Shown: positions 20,013-30,494, numbered from the stretch's first letter. The stretch: DNA of 64,000 bases from Rhizobium sp. CC-YZS058 (GCF_034720595.1 NZ_JAYESJ010000001.1:4143501-4207500), one strand, 5' to 3'. The notes: generated by a model from the letters alone, not told the origin. Numbers and translations: made by a program.

Positions 20013-21986
20013 GTGGGGGCAGACAGTGCAGGACGCAATTTCGGCACGCCGCTGGGGGCCACGCTGCGGCGCGATGCCTCCGCGCGCAGCCGGTTTACCG
20101 GCAGCACGCTGGTCATCCTGATCGGCGTCGCGGCCGTGTTGAAGATCGGCCAGGAAATCTTCGTTCCGCTGGCGCTGTCTCTCCTGCTCACCTTCACGCT
20201 CGCGCCGATCGTCTCCTTCCTGCGCAAGCGCTCGGTGCCGAAGATCGCCGCCGTCATCCTGGCTGTCGCCTCCGCCTTCTGCGCGATCGGGATCTTCAGC
20301 GTCGTCGTCGCCACCCAAGTGACCAATCTTGCCGATAATATTCCAACCTATCAGCGCAACATCGTCACCAAGGTTCAAGCTCTGGCGGCGGCCAGTTCCG
20401 GCAGCGGCGTGCTCGATCATCTGAGCCAGGTGGTGGAACGCGTCGGCACGGAAATCCAGAACCGGGCAGTGGAAAGCAAGGATGAGGCCGCCGCGCCGGT
20501 GCCCGCCATGCCGGAAGCGCGCGAACCGCTGCCGGTGGAGATCATCACCCGCGCCAACCCGATCCAGACGCTGGGCAACTTCATCCTGCCGCTGATCAAC
20601 CCCTTCGCCACGGCCGGCCTGATCATCGTGCTGGTCATCTTCATGCTGCTGGAACGCGAGGAGCTGCGGGACCGCTTCATCCGTCTTGTGGGCCTGAGCG
20701 ACCTGCACAGGACGACGGCAGCGCTGCAGGACGCTGGCAAGCGGGTCGGGCGCTATCTTCTCATGCAGCTGGTCGTCAACGCGCTCTATGCCATCCCGAT
20801 CACGATCGGGCTTTGGGCGCTCGGCATTCCCAACGCCATTCTCTGGGGCATGCTGACCCTGGTGCTGCGCTTCGTGCCCTATATCGGCCCGGTCATCGGG
20901 ATGATCCTGCCGCTCTTCCTGGCGCTTGCCATTTCGCCGGGTTGGTCGCTCGTGCTCTGGGTTGCGGCGCTGTTCATCACCGTCGAGCTGATCAGCAACA
21001 ATGTCATCGAACCCTGGCTCTATGGCGCCCATACCGGACTCTCGCCGCTCGCCATCATCATCTCGGCGATCTTCTGGTCCTGGCTCTGGGGACCTCTGGG
21101 GCTGATGCTGTCCACCCCGCTCACCGTCTGCCTCGTCGTGCTCGGCCGCTATGTGCCGCAGTTCAGCTTCCTTGACGTGCTTCTCGGCAACGAGCCGGTT
21201 CTGGAGCCGCAGGAAAAGCTCTACCAGCGTCTCCTGGCCGGCGATCCGAACGAAGCGACCGACAATGCCGAAGACTTCCTCGAAGAGGATTATCTGATCG
21301 ACTATTACGAGAAGATCGGTCTGCCCGCATTGATGCTCGGCGAACTCGATCGCCAGCGCGGGGTGATGTCGGATACGCAGCTGGGGCTGTTTGCCGCCAG
21401 CGCCGGCACGCTCGTTACGAATCTCGACGAGATTGCCGACGAGGAAGAGCGGGAGGAAGAGGAAGACAGTGCCGATCCGGCAGCGCAGACTGCCGGGGAC
21501 GGCGAGGCCGAGCTGGAGCTGCCCGACGGACGCGGGCGCCGGGTGCTGTGCCTTGGCGGACGTGGCGTCATCGACGATGCCGCCGCCTCGATGCTTGCTC
21601 AGGTGCTGGAGGTTCAGGGAGCAGAGGTGGTGACCGCGCCGCTCGACGGCAAGGAAAACCGATCCACCCGCGACCTGCCGATCACGGGGATCGATACGGT
21701 GGTGATCGCCTTCATGAACGGCAATTCGAAATCCCATGCCCGGCATCTGACACGGCGGCTGAAGCGCCTTGACCCCGGCCTTCGTGTCGGCCTGCTCATT
21801 CCCTTTGCCAACGGACAGGATCATCCGAGGATCACCTCGGAAGAGACCAATGCCGATTTCACGGTCTTGAGCCTGACCGACGCCGTCCGCGCCGCCTTGA
21901 GCGAGGCGCAGGCGGTCGAGCTGAAGCTGGTGACCCGCCGGCTTGCCCGGCCGCGCGTGCGGCTGAGCCAGGTGGCGAACGGCTGA
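20013..21986 (+). CDS. AI-2E/PerM family membrane protein with extra C-terminal domain
   Basis: A 657-residue protein. Residues 30-390 match the AI-2E transporter (UPF0118/PerM) fold: an early hydrophobic hairpin, a periplasmic stretch, and the core PYIGPVIGMILP and FWSWLWGPLGLMLSTPLTV segments. Beyond about residue 395 there are roughly 260 soluble residues not found in short PerM homologues: an acidic linker (EEEREEEEDSAD) and a Rossmann-like segment (RRVLCLGGRGVIDDAAASML). The substrate of this family is mostly unproven. The GTG at 20013 has AGGGGG upstream. It ends facing gnd. Confidence 0.85.
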   Translation: MGADSAGRNFGTPLGATLRRDASARSRFTGSTLVILIGVAAVLKIGQEIFVPLALSLLLTFTLAPIVSFLRKRSVPKIAAVILAVASAFCAIGIFSVVVATQVTNLADNIPTYQRNIVTKVQALAAASSGSGVLDHLSQVVERVGTEIQNRAVESKDEAAAPVPAMPEAREPLPVEIITRANPIQTLGNFILPLINPFATAGLIIVLVIFMLLEREELRDRFIRLVGLSDLHRTTAALQDAGKRVGRYLLMQLVVNALYAIPITIGLWALGIPNAILWGMLTLVLRFVPYIGPVIGMILPLFLALAISPGWSLVLWVAALFITVELISNNVIEPWLYGAHTGLSPLAIIISAIFWSWLWGPLGLMLSTPLTVCLVVLGRYVPQFSFLDVLLGNEPVLEPQEKLYQRLLAGDPNEATDNAEDFLEEDYLIDYYEKIGLPALMLGELDRQRGVMSDTQLGLFAASAGTLVTNLDEIADEEEREEEEDSADPAAQTAGDGEAELELPDGRGRRVLCLGGRGVIDDAAASMLAQVLEVQGAEVVTAPLDGKENRSTRDLPITGIDTVVIAFMNGNSKSHARHLTRRLKRLDPGLRVGLLIPFANGQDHPRITSEETNADFTVLSLTDAVRAALSEAQAVELKLVTRRLARPRVRLSQVANG

Positions 21987-22000
21987 TCGCCGGGCGGAGA

Positions 22001-22028
22001 GGGCGGACCCGTCGGCCCGCCCCCGTTT
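22001..22028 (+). terminator. Candidate terminator after the PerM-like gene
   Basis: GGGCGG (22001-22006) can pair with CCGCCC (22017-22022), followed by CCGTTT. It lies between two convergent genes, 15 bases past the stop at 21986. The stem is short and the T-run weak. Confidence 0.4.
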
Positions 22029-22030
22029 CG

Positions 22031-23041
22031 TCAGCTCTTCGGCTTTTCGTGGTGTCCGCCGAAGGCGAAGCGCATGGCGGAGAGCAGCTTGTCGGCAAAC
22101 TCGGATTCGCCCTGCGAGGTGAAGCGCTGATAAAGGGCGGAAGAGAGCACCGGGACCGGGACGCCGGTGTCGATCGCTGCCTTCACCGTCCAGCGGCCTT
22201 CGCCGGAATCCGAAACACGGCCGCCGAAATCGGCAAGCGTCGGATCATGGCGCAGCGCTTCGGCCGTCAGGTCGAGCAGCCAGGAGCTGACCACGCTGCC
22301 ATGGCGCCAGACCTCGGCGATGGCGGCTAGGTCGAGATCGAACTGGTAATATTTCGGCTGCTGCAGCGGGCTGGTCTCGGCATCGGCCGTGCGGCTCTGC
22401 TTGCCGGCATTGGCCGCCTTCAACAGGTTCATGCCTTCGGCATAGGCGGCCATCATGCCGTATTCGATGCCGTTATGCACCATCTTGACGAAATGGCCCG
22501 AGCCGCTCGGCCCGCAATGGAGATAGCCGCGGTCTGCGGTGCGCAGCGCTTCCCGGTCCTCGTCCGTGCGCCCTGTACCGCCGGGAGACAGCGTTGCGAA
22601 GATCGGGTCAAGATGGGCGACCGCGTGGTCGGGCCCGCCGATCATCAGGCAATAGCCGCGCTCCAGCCCCCAGACCCCGCCGCTGGTGCCGACATCGAGA
22701 TAGTTGATCTCCCGAGACGAGAGCGCTTCGGCGCGATCGACATCGTCATGGTAGAAGGAGTTGCCGCCGTCGATGATGATGTCGCCCGGGACCATCTGGC
22801 CCGCCACGCGCTCCACATTCTCGCCGGTGATCGCGGCCGGCAGCATGAGCCAGACTGTGGCGGGCTTGGAAAGCTTCGAGACCAGATCCTCGATCGAGCT
22901 GGCGCCCGTTGCCCCTTCCCTGACGAGGGCCTCGACGTTTGCGGGGTTGATGTCGTAGACGACGCACGCATGCCCGCCGCGCAGGAGGCGGCGCACCATG
23001 TTGGCGCCCATCCGGCCCAGTCCCATCATTCCGATCTGCAT
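22031..23041 (-). CDS. gnd: 6-phosphogluconate dehydrogenase, decarboxylating (short form)
   Basis: A 336-residue NAD(P)-dependent enzyme converting 6-phosphogluconate to ribulose 5-phosphate and CO2. The N-terminal Rossmann motif is GMMGLGRMGANM. The substrate site IDGGNSFYHDD, the catalytic Lys region SGHFVKMVHNGIEYGMM and the LDVGTSGG loop are present. It is about 130 residues shorter than E. coli Gnd, as expected for the GntZ/YqeC-type family. The ATG at 23041 has AGAGGA upstream; the 48 residues further upstream are unlike the family. Confidence 0.93.
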   Translation of the reverse strand: MQIGMMGLGRMGANMVRRLLRGGHACVVYDINPANVEALVREGATGASSIEDLVSKLSKPATVWLMLPAAITGENVERVAGQMVPGDIIIDGGNSFYHDDVDRAEALSSREINYLDVGTSGGVWGLERGYCLMIGGPDHAVAHLDPIFATLSPGGTGRTDEDREALRTADRGYLHCGPSGSGHFVKMVHNGIEYGMMAAYAEGMNLLKAANAGKQSRTADAETSPLQQPKYYQFDLDLAAIAEVWRHGSVVSSWLLDLTAEALRHDPTLADFGGRVSDSGEGRWTVKAAIDTGVPVPVLSSALYQRFTSQGESEFADKLLSAMRFAFGGHHEKPKS

Positions 23042-23270
23042 GGAATATCCTCTGTCCTTTGCCCGTTCGATCAGGGCGATGGGACGAGATGTAGGCGAAG
23101 AGCCGATGACGGAAAGCTGAAAATTTCGCCTACCGGCAGCGGGTGCGACGAAAGCACCTGGTGGCGGTCGATAAGGTCCTGACATTATGAACGGCTACTC
23201 GTCAGGCGAGCACACGTTTTAGTGGCATCATTCAATAAGCGTTAACTCAGGATGACGTAATAGGCAAATT

Positions 23271-23286
23271 TCCAAAGCGCTTTGGA
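23271..23286. promoter_or_regulatory. LacI-family-like operator
   Basis: TCCAAAGCGCTTTGGA is a perfect 16-base palindrome with the central CG flanked by AAG/CTT that is usual for LacI/GalR-family operators. It lies 230 bases before gnd and 373 bases before the SMP-30 gene. No LacI-type gene is in the window. Confidence 0.6.
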
Positions 23287-23523
23287 TACCTGGGCGTGAC
23301 CTAAGTGACCATGCGCAACCTACGTTGCGTACCTGCCACGACTTCAACCGATTCGACTATCGCGAATCCTCGCCATAGCGATTCAAAGCGGTTGGGATTA
23401 GCTTCAGACTGCGCGGCCCTGATGATGAGTGAGGCATCCCGAGGGGGAAGGGGCCGCCGGTCCTGGCCATGATGGCCGCGGCGCGCGTCGATCGCATCAT
23501 ATCTGCGCGGAGTGCAATTTAGG

Positions 23524-23553
23524 TTGACTTCATATTCCTGAACGGACTATATC
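23524..23553 (+). promoter_or_regulatory. Candidate sigma-70-type promoter
   Basis: TTGACT at 23524-23529 and TATATC at 23548-23553, 18 bases apart, 106 bases before the ATG at 23659. Judged by eye only. Confidence 0.4.
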
Positions 23554-23658
23554 ACACGTCTTTACAACCGGTCGCGCCGAAGCACGACATGCTTCATTGT
23601 GATGCGCTGCCCCCGTGCATGGTCCGGACGTCATGGAATCATCTCAGGCGCGATTGAC

Positions 23659-24672
23659 ATGTCCGAACCCTCGTCTTCGCAGCAAGCCTCTCCCGGCGGT
23701 GCGCTGCGCTTGTCCTACCGACGCGAAAACCAGCGGCAGGCCCAGCTCGTGATCTCAGCCGAACAGAGCAACTCCATCCTTCCTTCTCAGTGCGAAACGC
23801 CCTTCTCGGCGCGGCGTATTGCGGTGCTCGACTCCGCACCCTGCCGCCTGGGCGAGGGGGCCGGTTACGATCCGAACACGGACACCGCCTGGTGGTTCGA
23901 TCTTCTGTGTCCGGTTCTCCATGAACGCAGCATTCAGACGGGCGTGTCGAGAACCATCCGCATGCCGGGACGCGCCAGTCTGCTGGTGCCGACGGATGGC
24001 GCGCATCCGTTGGTCGCCATGGACGACGGCTTGCATGTCTGGGACCGCGGCGAAGACCGGTTCCATCCGTATCTGACGCTGAATGCCGGGGCCTCGGCCA
24101 AGATGCGCACCCATTGCGGGCGCGTGCATCCGAGCGGATCGCTGTGGATCGCCAGCATGCATCATGACGCTGCCCATGGCTGCGGCATGATCCACGTCGT
24201 GCGCAATGGCCAGGCGCAGCTGCTGTTCGACCGGTTGACCGTGCCGAGCTCGATCTGTTTCTCGCCTGATGGAACAGCGGGTTACTTTGCGGACACCCCG
24301 GACGGGGTCATCTACCGCGTTGCGCTCGATCCGCAGTCGGGCCTGCCGATCGGTCTGCCGCAGGTGTTCTTCGATGGCAGCCATCGCCCCGGCGGGATCG
24401 ACGGCAGCGTCGTCGATCGGGGCGGCACGCTGTGGAACGTGCGCTGGGGCACGGCCTCGCTCGATGCCTATGAACCGAACGGCCGTTGGCAGAAAACCAT
24501 CACCCTGCCGGCCGCCCAGCCGACATCTCTCGTCTTTATCGGCGGCAATGCGGAAAATCTGCTGATCACCTCGGCAGCTGTCGGCCTTCCCTGCAACGAG
24601 GTCGATGGACGTGCGATGATCGTACGCAGCCTGTTCCGCGGCTGCGTCGATGCGGCCTTCCGCTTGACCTGA
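23659..24672 (+). CDS. SMP-30/gluconolactonase family protein
   Basis: A 337-residue beta-propeller protein, likely a sugar lactonase. The first 50 residues are extra; the family core begins near LGEGAGYDPNTDTAWWFD. Further blocks are HCGRVHPSGSLWIASM, the SSICFSPDGTAGYFADTPDG metal-site region and RPGGIDGSVVDRGGTLWNVRW. These are the usual Ca/Zn ligand blocks, with Glu near residue 77. It is a distant relative, not a close copy, of the other SMP-30 gene at 14895. It converges with the ThuA gene, 11 bases apart. Both may serve sugar catabolism under the LacI-like operator. Confidence 0.85.
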   Translation: MSEPSSSQQASPGGALRLSYRRENQRQAQLVISAEQSNSILPSQCETPFSARRIAVLDSAPCRLGEGAGYDPNTDTAWWFDLLCPVLHERSIQTGVSRTIRMPGRASLLVPTDGAHPLVAMDDGLHVWDRGEDRFHPYLTLNAGASAKMRTHCGRVHPSGSLWIASMHHDAAHGCGMIHVVRNGQAQLLFDRLTVPSSICFSPDGTAGYFADTPDGVIYRVALDPQSGLPIGLPQVFFDGSHRPGGIDGSVVDRGGTLWNVRWGTASLDAYEPNGRWQKTITLPAAQPTSLVFIGGNAENLLITSAAVGLPCNEVDGRAMIVRSLFRGCVDAAFRLT

Positions 24673-24683
24673 AGCGACCTGCC

Positions 24684-25328
24684 TCAGCGCGTGGCCCAGA
24701 GCGCGCCGCGCTCGAAGATCCGGCGCATCTGCGGCACGGCAAATTCTTCCGCCGTATGGCCGAGCGCGCTGTAGAACACCCGCCCGTTCCCATAACGACG
24801 CTTCCAGACGACCGGCATGACGACGCCCTCGATCGAGGGAAAATACGCGCCTGAAAAGGTCGTCGTCGCCAGCACCTCGTTGGCGGGATCCACATGCAGG
24901 TAATACTGCTCCGACCGATAGTCGAAGCTGTCGATGCCGGCCATGATCGGGTCGTCCGGGCGGGTAATGTCGATCCGATAGTCGATGATATTGCCGGGAT
25001 GGGCGACCCATTGTCCGCCGGTCATGAGCTGGTAGTCCGGCGATGCGCGGAAACTGTCGCCCATCGTTCCGTGAAATCCGGCAAGTCCCGTCCCGGCCTC
25101 GACCGCTGCCGTCAGCGCCTTGAGTTCCTCGGGTTCGATGGTCGACATGGTGATCATCGGCACGATGAGGTCGAAGGCCGAGAGATCCGCCCGGGTAAGA
25201 ACGGCCGTCCCAGGCTCGACAGTGACCGACATGCCGTGCGCCGTCAGCATGTCGCGCACCACGGCCGCACTCTGTTGCGGCGTATGCCCGTCCCATCCAC
25301 CCCAAAAGATCAAGGCTTTCTTCGTCAT
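24684..25328 (-). CDS. ThuA domain-containing protein
   Basis: A 214-residue protein of the ThuA family, a class I glutamine-amidotransferase-like fold named from rhizobial trehalose/sucrose utilisation. Family marks are the start KALIFWGGWDGHTP, the GLAGFHGTMGDSFR block, the VAHPG motif and RVFYSALGHTAEEF. The exact reaction is uncertain: family members act in keto-sugar metabolism. The ATG at 25328 follows GGGAGGGGAAAA. The gene stands alone, facing the SMP-30 gene. Confidence 0.88.
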   Translation of the reverse strand: MTKKALIFWGGWDGHTPQQSAAVVRDMLTAHGMSVTVEPGTAVLTRADLSAFDLIVPMITMSTIEPEELKALTAAVEAGTGLAGFHGTMGDSFRASPDYQLMTGGQWVAHPGNIIDYRIDITRPDDPIMAGIDSFDYRSEQYYLHVDPANEVLATTTFSGAYFPSIEGVVMPVVWKRRYGNGRVFYSALGHTAEEFAVPQMRRIFERGALWATR

Positions 25329-25462
25329 CGCTTTTCCCCTCCCGGATGCGCGCGGCATGCGCTTCCTGCCGCGCGATGGAGACTGCGTGTTTCGGCCGTG
25401 CTTGCCAAGGCCGGTCGGCGCAAGGCTATTGTCTTGCTCAGTGGAGACGGCGGCGCTGCGGC

Positions 25463-25729
25463 TTAGCTGTCACCCTCGACGAACTTGTTGAAACGGCTCG
25501 TTTCGCCGTCCTTCGTCTTGTCCTGGTAGAGGAAGGCGAGCTTGTTGCGGTCGAAGATGGCGAAGAACTCGTCCCACTCGATTTCCTCGAAATCCTCTTC
25601 CTTCTCGCCGAAATCGAGGCGGAGGATGCCGCCTTTCCCCTTGGTGCGGATCACGGAAGGCCGGCCGTTGCGCGCCTCCGCCCATTCCCGGATCGTGTCG
25701 TGATCGACGGTCGTTTCGGAACTGCTCAT
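25463..25729 (-). CDS. Small conserved acidic protein
   Basis: An 88-residue soluble protein of a widespread proteobacterial family that is often mislabelled 1,4-alpha-glucan branching enzyme. Recognisable core: [16 protein letters not shown], then [12 protein letters not shown] and LAFLYQD. It is far too short for a branching enzyme. No catalytic motif is visible. Single gene; function unknown. Confidence 0.75.
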   Translation of the reverse strand: MSSSETTVDHDTIREWAEARNGRPSVIRTKGKGGILRLDFGEKEEDFEEIEWDEFFAIFDRNKLAFLYQDKTKDGETSRFNKFVEGDS

Positions 25730-25974
25730 CGTGTCTCTCCGTGTTCAGGATGGATCGGAACGAGCACGGCTCCGTCGGCCTTTGCTCGTCGCTGACCAAC
25801 CGGCGGCTGGCCAAGGAAGTTCCTGGTCACCGCTCATCACCAGTTGTTGAGCGCCCGCGCCTTGACTTCAGGCATCCGTTTTCAATTTCGGACGAATAAG
25901 GGCTGGACCGCGCAGCCTCGACGCATCGGCGCGCCGCCGATCGCCAATCCGTCAGTTTCCGACAAGGACATCGA

Positions 25975-27270
25975 ATGTCTCCTTCCCGTCCGCTTGCTCC
26001 GCTTCGGCCGCTGCTGCGTGCCAGTGCCTTGATCGGTCTTCTCGCCCTTGCCGCCTGCAGCGACCAGAAGGAGCAGCAGCAGCAGGCGGGGGCCGCGCCG
26101 CCCGCGGTCAAGCCGGAAGTCTCGACCATGGTGCTGCATCCGACATCGGTTGCCATCACCGCCGAGTTGCCAGGCCGCACCAATGCCTCACTCATCGCCG
26201 AGGTGCGCCCACAGGTTGGCGGCATCATCCGCTCGCGCAATTTCCAGGAAGGCGGGTCGGTCAAGCAAGGCGATATTCTCTACGAGATCGATCCCGCTAC
26301 CTATCAGGCCGCCTATGACAGCCAGGTGGCCGTTCTCCAGAAGGCCGAGGGCCTGCTGCCGAGTGCGAGGGCCAAGCTCGACCGCTATCGGGGCTTGAGC
26401 CGCAGCGATGCCGTCAGCCAGCAGGATTTCGACCAGGCGCAGGCGGAATATGTCCAGGCACAGGCCGATGTCGCTTCCGCCAAGGCCGCGCTCGAATCGG
26501 CGCGGATCAACCTCGACTACACCAAGATCCGCGCGCCGATCGCCGGACGGGTCGGTGCGTCCAGTATCACGGTCGGCGCGCTGGTGACGGCGGATCAGAC
26601 GACCGCGCTCACCACGATCCGCCAGATCAACCCGATCAATGTCGATATCACCCAGTCGAGCGCCAACCTTCTGAAGCTGCGCCGCTCGATCGAGGACGGG
26701 CGGCTGAAGACGACGGGCGCGAATGTCACCGTTCGGCTGACGCTGGAAGACGGATCGCAATATGACCAGGTGGGACGGATCGAATTCCTCGATGCCGCGG
26801 TCAACGAGACCACCGGCACCGTTACCGTGCGGGCGGAATTTCCCAATCCCGACCAGCTGCTTCTGCCGGGCGTCTATGTCCGGGCGACCATTCAGGAAGG
26901 CATCCGGTCGAACAGTTTCCTGGTGCCGCAGCGGGCGGTGACGCGCAACACCAAGGGCGAGCCGACCGCCATGTTTGTGACCGAGGCAGGCAAGGTCGAG
27001 CAGCGGGTTCTGACCGTCGAGAGGAGCATCGGCAACAGCTGGCTGGTCTCCCAGGGCATCAAGGATCGCGAGCGCGTCATCGTCGAAGGGGGCCAGCGCG
27101 TGCGCCCCGATCAGGAGGTCACCGCAAGCGATGTCGTCGTGAATGATTCGACCGGCGAGCTCGAGCAGGCGGATGCCCGGCCGGACGCATCGCCGCAGAC
27201 GGATACGGCCCCGCAGAAGAAGGCGGATGCCACAACCGGTGTCGCGCCCACCGCCGTTGCCGCGAAATAA
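25975..27270 (+). CDS. RND efflux periplasmic adaptor (AcrA/MexA-like)
   Basis: A 431-residue membrane fusion protein linking an RND pump to an outer-membrane channel. The N-terminus is a lipoprotein signal with lipobox LAAC near residue 24. Then come the barrel-sandwich half (RPQVGGIIRSRNFQEGG), an alpha-helical hairpin (about 100-175), the second lipoyl half (IRAPIAGRVGAS), a beta-barrel and a membrane-proximal domain. The C-terminal 50 residues are low-complexity (Asp/Ala/Pro). It is 9 bases upstream of the pump gene, in one operon. No outer-membrane factor or TetR-type repressor gene is adjacent. Confidence 0.93.
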   Translation: MSPSRPLAPLRPLLRASALIGLLALAACSDQKEQQQQAGAAPPAVKPEVSTMVLHPTSVAITAELPGRTNASLIAEVRPQVGGIIRSRNFQEGGSVKQGDILYEIDPATYQAAYDSQVAVLQKAEGLLPSARAKLDRYRGLSRSDAVSQQDFDQAQAEYVQAQADVASAKAALESARINLDYTKIRAPIAGRVGASSITVGALVTADQTTALTTIRQINPINVDITQSSANLLKLRRSIEDGRLKTTGANVTVRLTLEDGSQYDQVGRIEFLDAAVNETTGTVTVRAEFPNPDQLLLPGVYVRATIQEGIRSNSFLVPQRAVTRNTKGEPTAMFVTEAGKVEQRVLTVERSIGNSWLVSQGIKDRERVIVEGGQRVRPDQEVTASDVVVNDSTGELEQADARPDASPQTDTAPQKKADATTGVAPTAVAAK

Positions 27271-27279
27271 GGATCGGTC

Positions 27280-30200
27280 ATGTCACGCTTCTTCATCGAC
27301 CGGCCGATCTTTGCCTGGGTCATCGCCATCGTCATCATGCTCGCCGGCGTGCTGGCGATCCTGCAGCTCTCGATCTCGCAATATCCGCAGATCGCGCCCA
27401 CCACGGTGCGGATCAGCGCGACCTATCCCGGTGCCGATGCGGCGACAGTGGAAAATTCGGTGACCAAGGTCATCGAACAGGGCATGACCGGGATCGACGA
27501 CCTCGACTACATCACCTCGACCTCGCAATCGAACGGCCAGGCCTCGATCACCGTCACCTTTACCAGTGCGGCCGATCCCGACATCGCCCAAGTGCAGGTG
27601 CAGAACAAGCTGCAGCTCGTCCAATCGCAGCTGCCGCAATCGGTGCAGGCAAACGGCATCACGGTGGCAAAATCGGCCACAGGCTTCCTGATGGTCGCCG
27701 CCTTCGTTTCGACCGATGGCTCGCTCAGCTCGCTGGATCTCGCGGATTATATCGACAGCACGCTCAACGACACGATCAAGCGCGTCGAAGGCGTTGGCGA
27801 TACGCGCATCTTCGGCTCCGGCTACGCCATGCGCATCTGGCTCGATCCGGAAAAGCTGGTCAAATATTCGCTGATGGCGAGCGATGTCTCCACCGCCATC
27901 GAGGCGCAGAACACGCAAGTTTCCGCCGGGCAGCTCGGCGGCCTGCCGCAGCGCAAGGGCCAGCAGCTCAATGCCACGGTGACGGCCAAGAGCCGGCTGC
28001 AGACGCCCGAACAGTTCGAAAACATCATCATCAAGAGCCAGCCGGATGGCGCGCTGGTGCGCCTCAACGATGTCGCGACCGTCGAGCTTGGCGCCGAAAG
28101 CTACGATACGCTCGGTCTCTACAATGCCCGCAACGCCGCCGGCATCGGCATCAACCTTGCCTCCGGCGCCAACGCGCTCGACACGGCGGAAGGCGTGGTC
28201 AACGCGATCAACGGTCTCAAGGGCACGCTGCCGCCCAATGTCGAGGTCACCTATCCGAACGACACGACGCCCTTCGTGCGGCTGTCGATCGAGGATGTCG
28301 TCAAGACGCTGATCGAGGCGGTGGTCCTCGTCTTCGTCGTCATGCTGGTCTTCCTCCAGAGCTGGCGCGCGACCATCATCCCGACCTTGGCGGTTCCGGT
28401 GGTGCTGCTCGGCACCTTCGGGGTCTTGGCCGTGTTCGGCTATTCCATCAACACGCTCACCATGTTCGCGGTGGTGCTGGCCATCGGATTGCTCGTCGAT
28501 GACGCGATCGTGGTGGTCGAAAATGTCGAGCGTGTCATGGAGGAGGAGGGTCTCGGCCCCCGCGAAGCGACGATCCGCTCGATGGAAGAAATCACCGGCG
28601 CTCTGGTCGGCATCGCCACCGTGCTATCGGCCGTGTTCATCCCCATGGCCTTTTTCTCCGGCTCCGTCGGCGTCATCTATCGCCAGTTCTCGATCACCAT
28701 CGTCTCGGCCATGGTGCTCTCGGTCCTGGTGGCCCTGATCCTGACGCCCGCGCTCTGCGCCACCATCCTGAAGAAGCCCAAGCCCGACGCCAAGCGCAAG
28801 GGCGTGGCCGGCTGGTTCAATCGCGGCTTCGAGCGCACCACCCATGGCTACCAGCGCGGCGTTGCCGGCATGATCCGCCGCCCGGCCATTTTTCTCCTGG
28901 GCTTCCTGCTCATCGTCGCAGCCGCCGGCTATCTCTTCACGAAGCTGCCTACCTCCTTCCTGCCAGAGGAAGACCAGGGCATCCTCCTGACCAGCATCCA
29001 GCTGCCGCCCGGCGCCACGCAGGATCGCACAGTGCGGGTCATGAAGCAGGTGACAGACTTCTATCTGAAGCAGGAAGAAGCCAATGTCGAAGGCATCTTC
29101 GGCGCGGTCGGCTTCGGCTTCGGCGGTGTCGGGCAGAATGTCGCCCTGGCCTTCGTCAAGCTGAAGCCTTTCGACGAGCGCACGGAGGCCGACCAGCGTG
29201 CCTCGGCCATCGTCGGACGCGCCTCCAAGGCCTTCGGCGCCATCAAGGATGGGCGGGTCTTTGCGCTGGCCCCGCCGGCCATTCAGGGCTTCGGCAATTC
29301 CAGCGGCTTCGACTTCTACCTTCAGGACGTGAACGGCCAGGGCCACACCGCCCTGATCGCCGCCCGCGACAGGCTGCTCGGGCTGGCCGCCAAGAGCGAC
29401 AAGCTGACCGGAACGCGACCGAACGGCCAGGACGACCAGCCGCAATATTCCGTGCAGATCGACCAGGAAAAGGCCAGCGCGCTCAATCTCAGCCTGGCCG
29501 ATATCGATGCCACGCTGTCGGCCGCCTGGGGCGGGCGCTATGTCAACGATTTCATCGATCGCGGCCGCATCAAGCCGGTCTATATCCAGGCCGGCGCGGA
29601 TTTCCGCATGCAGCCGGAAGATTTCGACCGCTGGTTCGTGCGCAATTCGGACAATGCCATGGTGCCCTTCTCCGCCTTCGCCGGCGGAGACTGGTCCTTC
29701 GGCTCGCCGCGGCTGGAGCGCTACAACGGCTCCTCCGCAGTCGAAATCCAGGGTTCGGCCGCGCCGGGGGTCAGCTCGGGTGAGGCGCTGAGCGAGGTGG
29801 AGCGTCTCGTCGAAGAGCTCGGCCCCGGCTTCCGGCTCGAATGGACCGGCCTTTCGGCCCAGGAAAAGCTCTCGGGCAGCCAGGCGACCCAGCTCTACCT
29901 GATCTCGGCGCTTGTGGTCTTCCTGGCGCTGGCCGCGCTTTATGAAAGCTGGTCGATCCCCTTTTCCGTTATGCTGGCCGTGCCGATCGGCATCTTCGGC
30001 GCCCTGGCGGCAGCAACGATCTTCGGCGAATCGAACGACGTCTATTTCAAGGTCGGCCTGCTCACCACGATCGGCCTTGCCGCCAAGAATGCGATTCTCA
30101 TCGTCGAATTCGCGATCGAGCAGCAGGAAAAGCATGGCCGCGATCTGATCGACGCCACGCTGGAAGCGTCCCGGCAGCGCCTGCGTCCGATCTTGATGAC

Positions 30201-30423
30201 GTCCTTCGCCTTTATTCTTGGCGTCACACCGCTCGCCATTGCCAGCGGCGCCGGTTCGGGTGCGCAGAACGCGATCGGCATCGGCGTCATGGGCGGCATG
30301 ATCGCGGCCACCTTCCTCGGCGTGTTCTTCATTCCGCTGCTCTTCGTCGCGGTTCGCCGCATCTTCAAGGGCAAGCGCCGTGCAGCGCCGGAGGAAAAGG
30401 CCGAACCGGCGCCGGCTGGCTGA
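27280..30423 (+). CDS. RND multidrug efflux pump (AcrB/MexB-like, HAE1)
   Basis: A 1047-residue inner-membrane proton antiporter of the hydrophobe/amphiphile RND family. It starts [14 protein letters not shown] as is typical, has twelve expected membrane helices in two halves (for example residues 335-470 and 870-1030) and large periplasmic loops. The proton-relay pair of aspartates is seen in helix 4 ([18 protein letters not shown]), and the helix 10 Lys region reads [14 protein letters not shown]. It forms the tripartite pump with the upstream adaptor and a TolC-type channel encoded elsewhere. Confidence 0.96.
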   Translation: MSRFFIDRPIFAWVIAIVIMLAGVLAILQLSISQYPQIAPTTVRISATYPGADAATVENSVTKVIEQGMTGIDDLDYITSTSQSNGQASITVTFTSAADPDIAQVQVQNKLQLVQSQLPQSVQANGITVAKSATGFLMVAAFVSTDGSLSSLDLADYIDSTLNDTIKRVEGVGDTRIFGSGYAMRIWLDPEKLVKYSLMASDVSTAIEAQNTQVSAGQLGGLPQRKGQQLNATVTAKSRLQTPEQFENIIIKSQPDGALVRLNDVATVELGAESYDTLGLYNARNAAGIGINLASGANALDTAEGVVNAINGLKGTLPPNVEVTYPNDTTPFVRLSIEDVVKTLIEAVVLVFVVMLVFLQSWRATIIPTLAVPVVLLGTFGVLAVFGYSINTLTMFAVVLAIGLLVDDAIVVVENVERVMEEEGLGPREATIRSMEEITGALVGIATVLSAVFIPMAFFSGSVGVIYRQFSITIVSAMVLSVLVALILTPALCATILKKPKPDAKRKGVAGWFNRGFERTTHGYQRGVAGMIRRPAIFLLGFLLIVAAAGYLFTKLPTSFLPEEDQGILLTSIQLPPGATQDRTVRVMKQVTDFYLKQEEANVEGIFGAVGFGFGGVGQNVALAFVKLKPFDERTEADQRASAIVGRASKAFGAIKDGRVFALAPPAIQGFGNSSGFDFYLQDVNGQGHTALIAARDRLLGLAAKSDKLTGTRPNGQDDQPQYSVQIDQEKASALNLSLADIDATLSAAWGGRYVNDFIDRGRIKPVYIQAGADFRMQPEDFDRWFVRNSDNAMVPFSAFAGGDWSFGSPRLERYNGSSAVEIQGSAAPGVSSGEALSEVERLVEELGPGFRLEWTGLSAQEKLSGSQATQLYLISALVVFLALAALYESWSIPFSVMLAVPIGIFGALAAATIFGESNDVYFKVGLLTTIGLAAKNAILIVEFAIEQQEKHGRDLIDATLEASRQRLRPILMTSFAFILGVTPLAIASGAGSGAQNAIGIGVMGGMIAATFLGVFFIPLLFVAVRRIFKGKRRAAPEEKAEPAPAG

Positions 30424-30470
30424 ATGCGTGAACAAACCTGCCGCTCGGGAAGAGAGGCAGGCAGTCGCGC

Positions 30471-30494
30471 TGCGCTGTTGCAGCGCAACATTTT
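30471..30494 (+). terminator. Candidate terminator of the RND operon
   Basis: TGCGCT (30471-30476), a 5-base loop and AGCGCA (30482-30487), followed by ACATTTT, 48 bases past the pump stop codon. Confidence 0.5.

Larger units (their letters stand above)
23042..23658. other. 617-base intergenic region
   Basis: No credible gene. It holds the promoter of gnd on one side and of the SMP-30 gene on the other, a 16-base perfect palindrome at 23271-23286, and a short GATTCG / CGAATC inverted repeat near 23353-23371. It is less GC-rich than the flanking genes. Confidence 0.6.

Noticed and set aside
19986..21824. 612-codon frame antisense to the PerM-like gene
   Set aside because: No recognisable domain; sense gene is clear.
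28624..30435. 603-codon frame antisense to the RND pump
   Set aside because: Shadow frame; the sense strand has an intact HAE1 pump.
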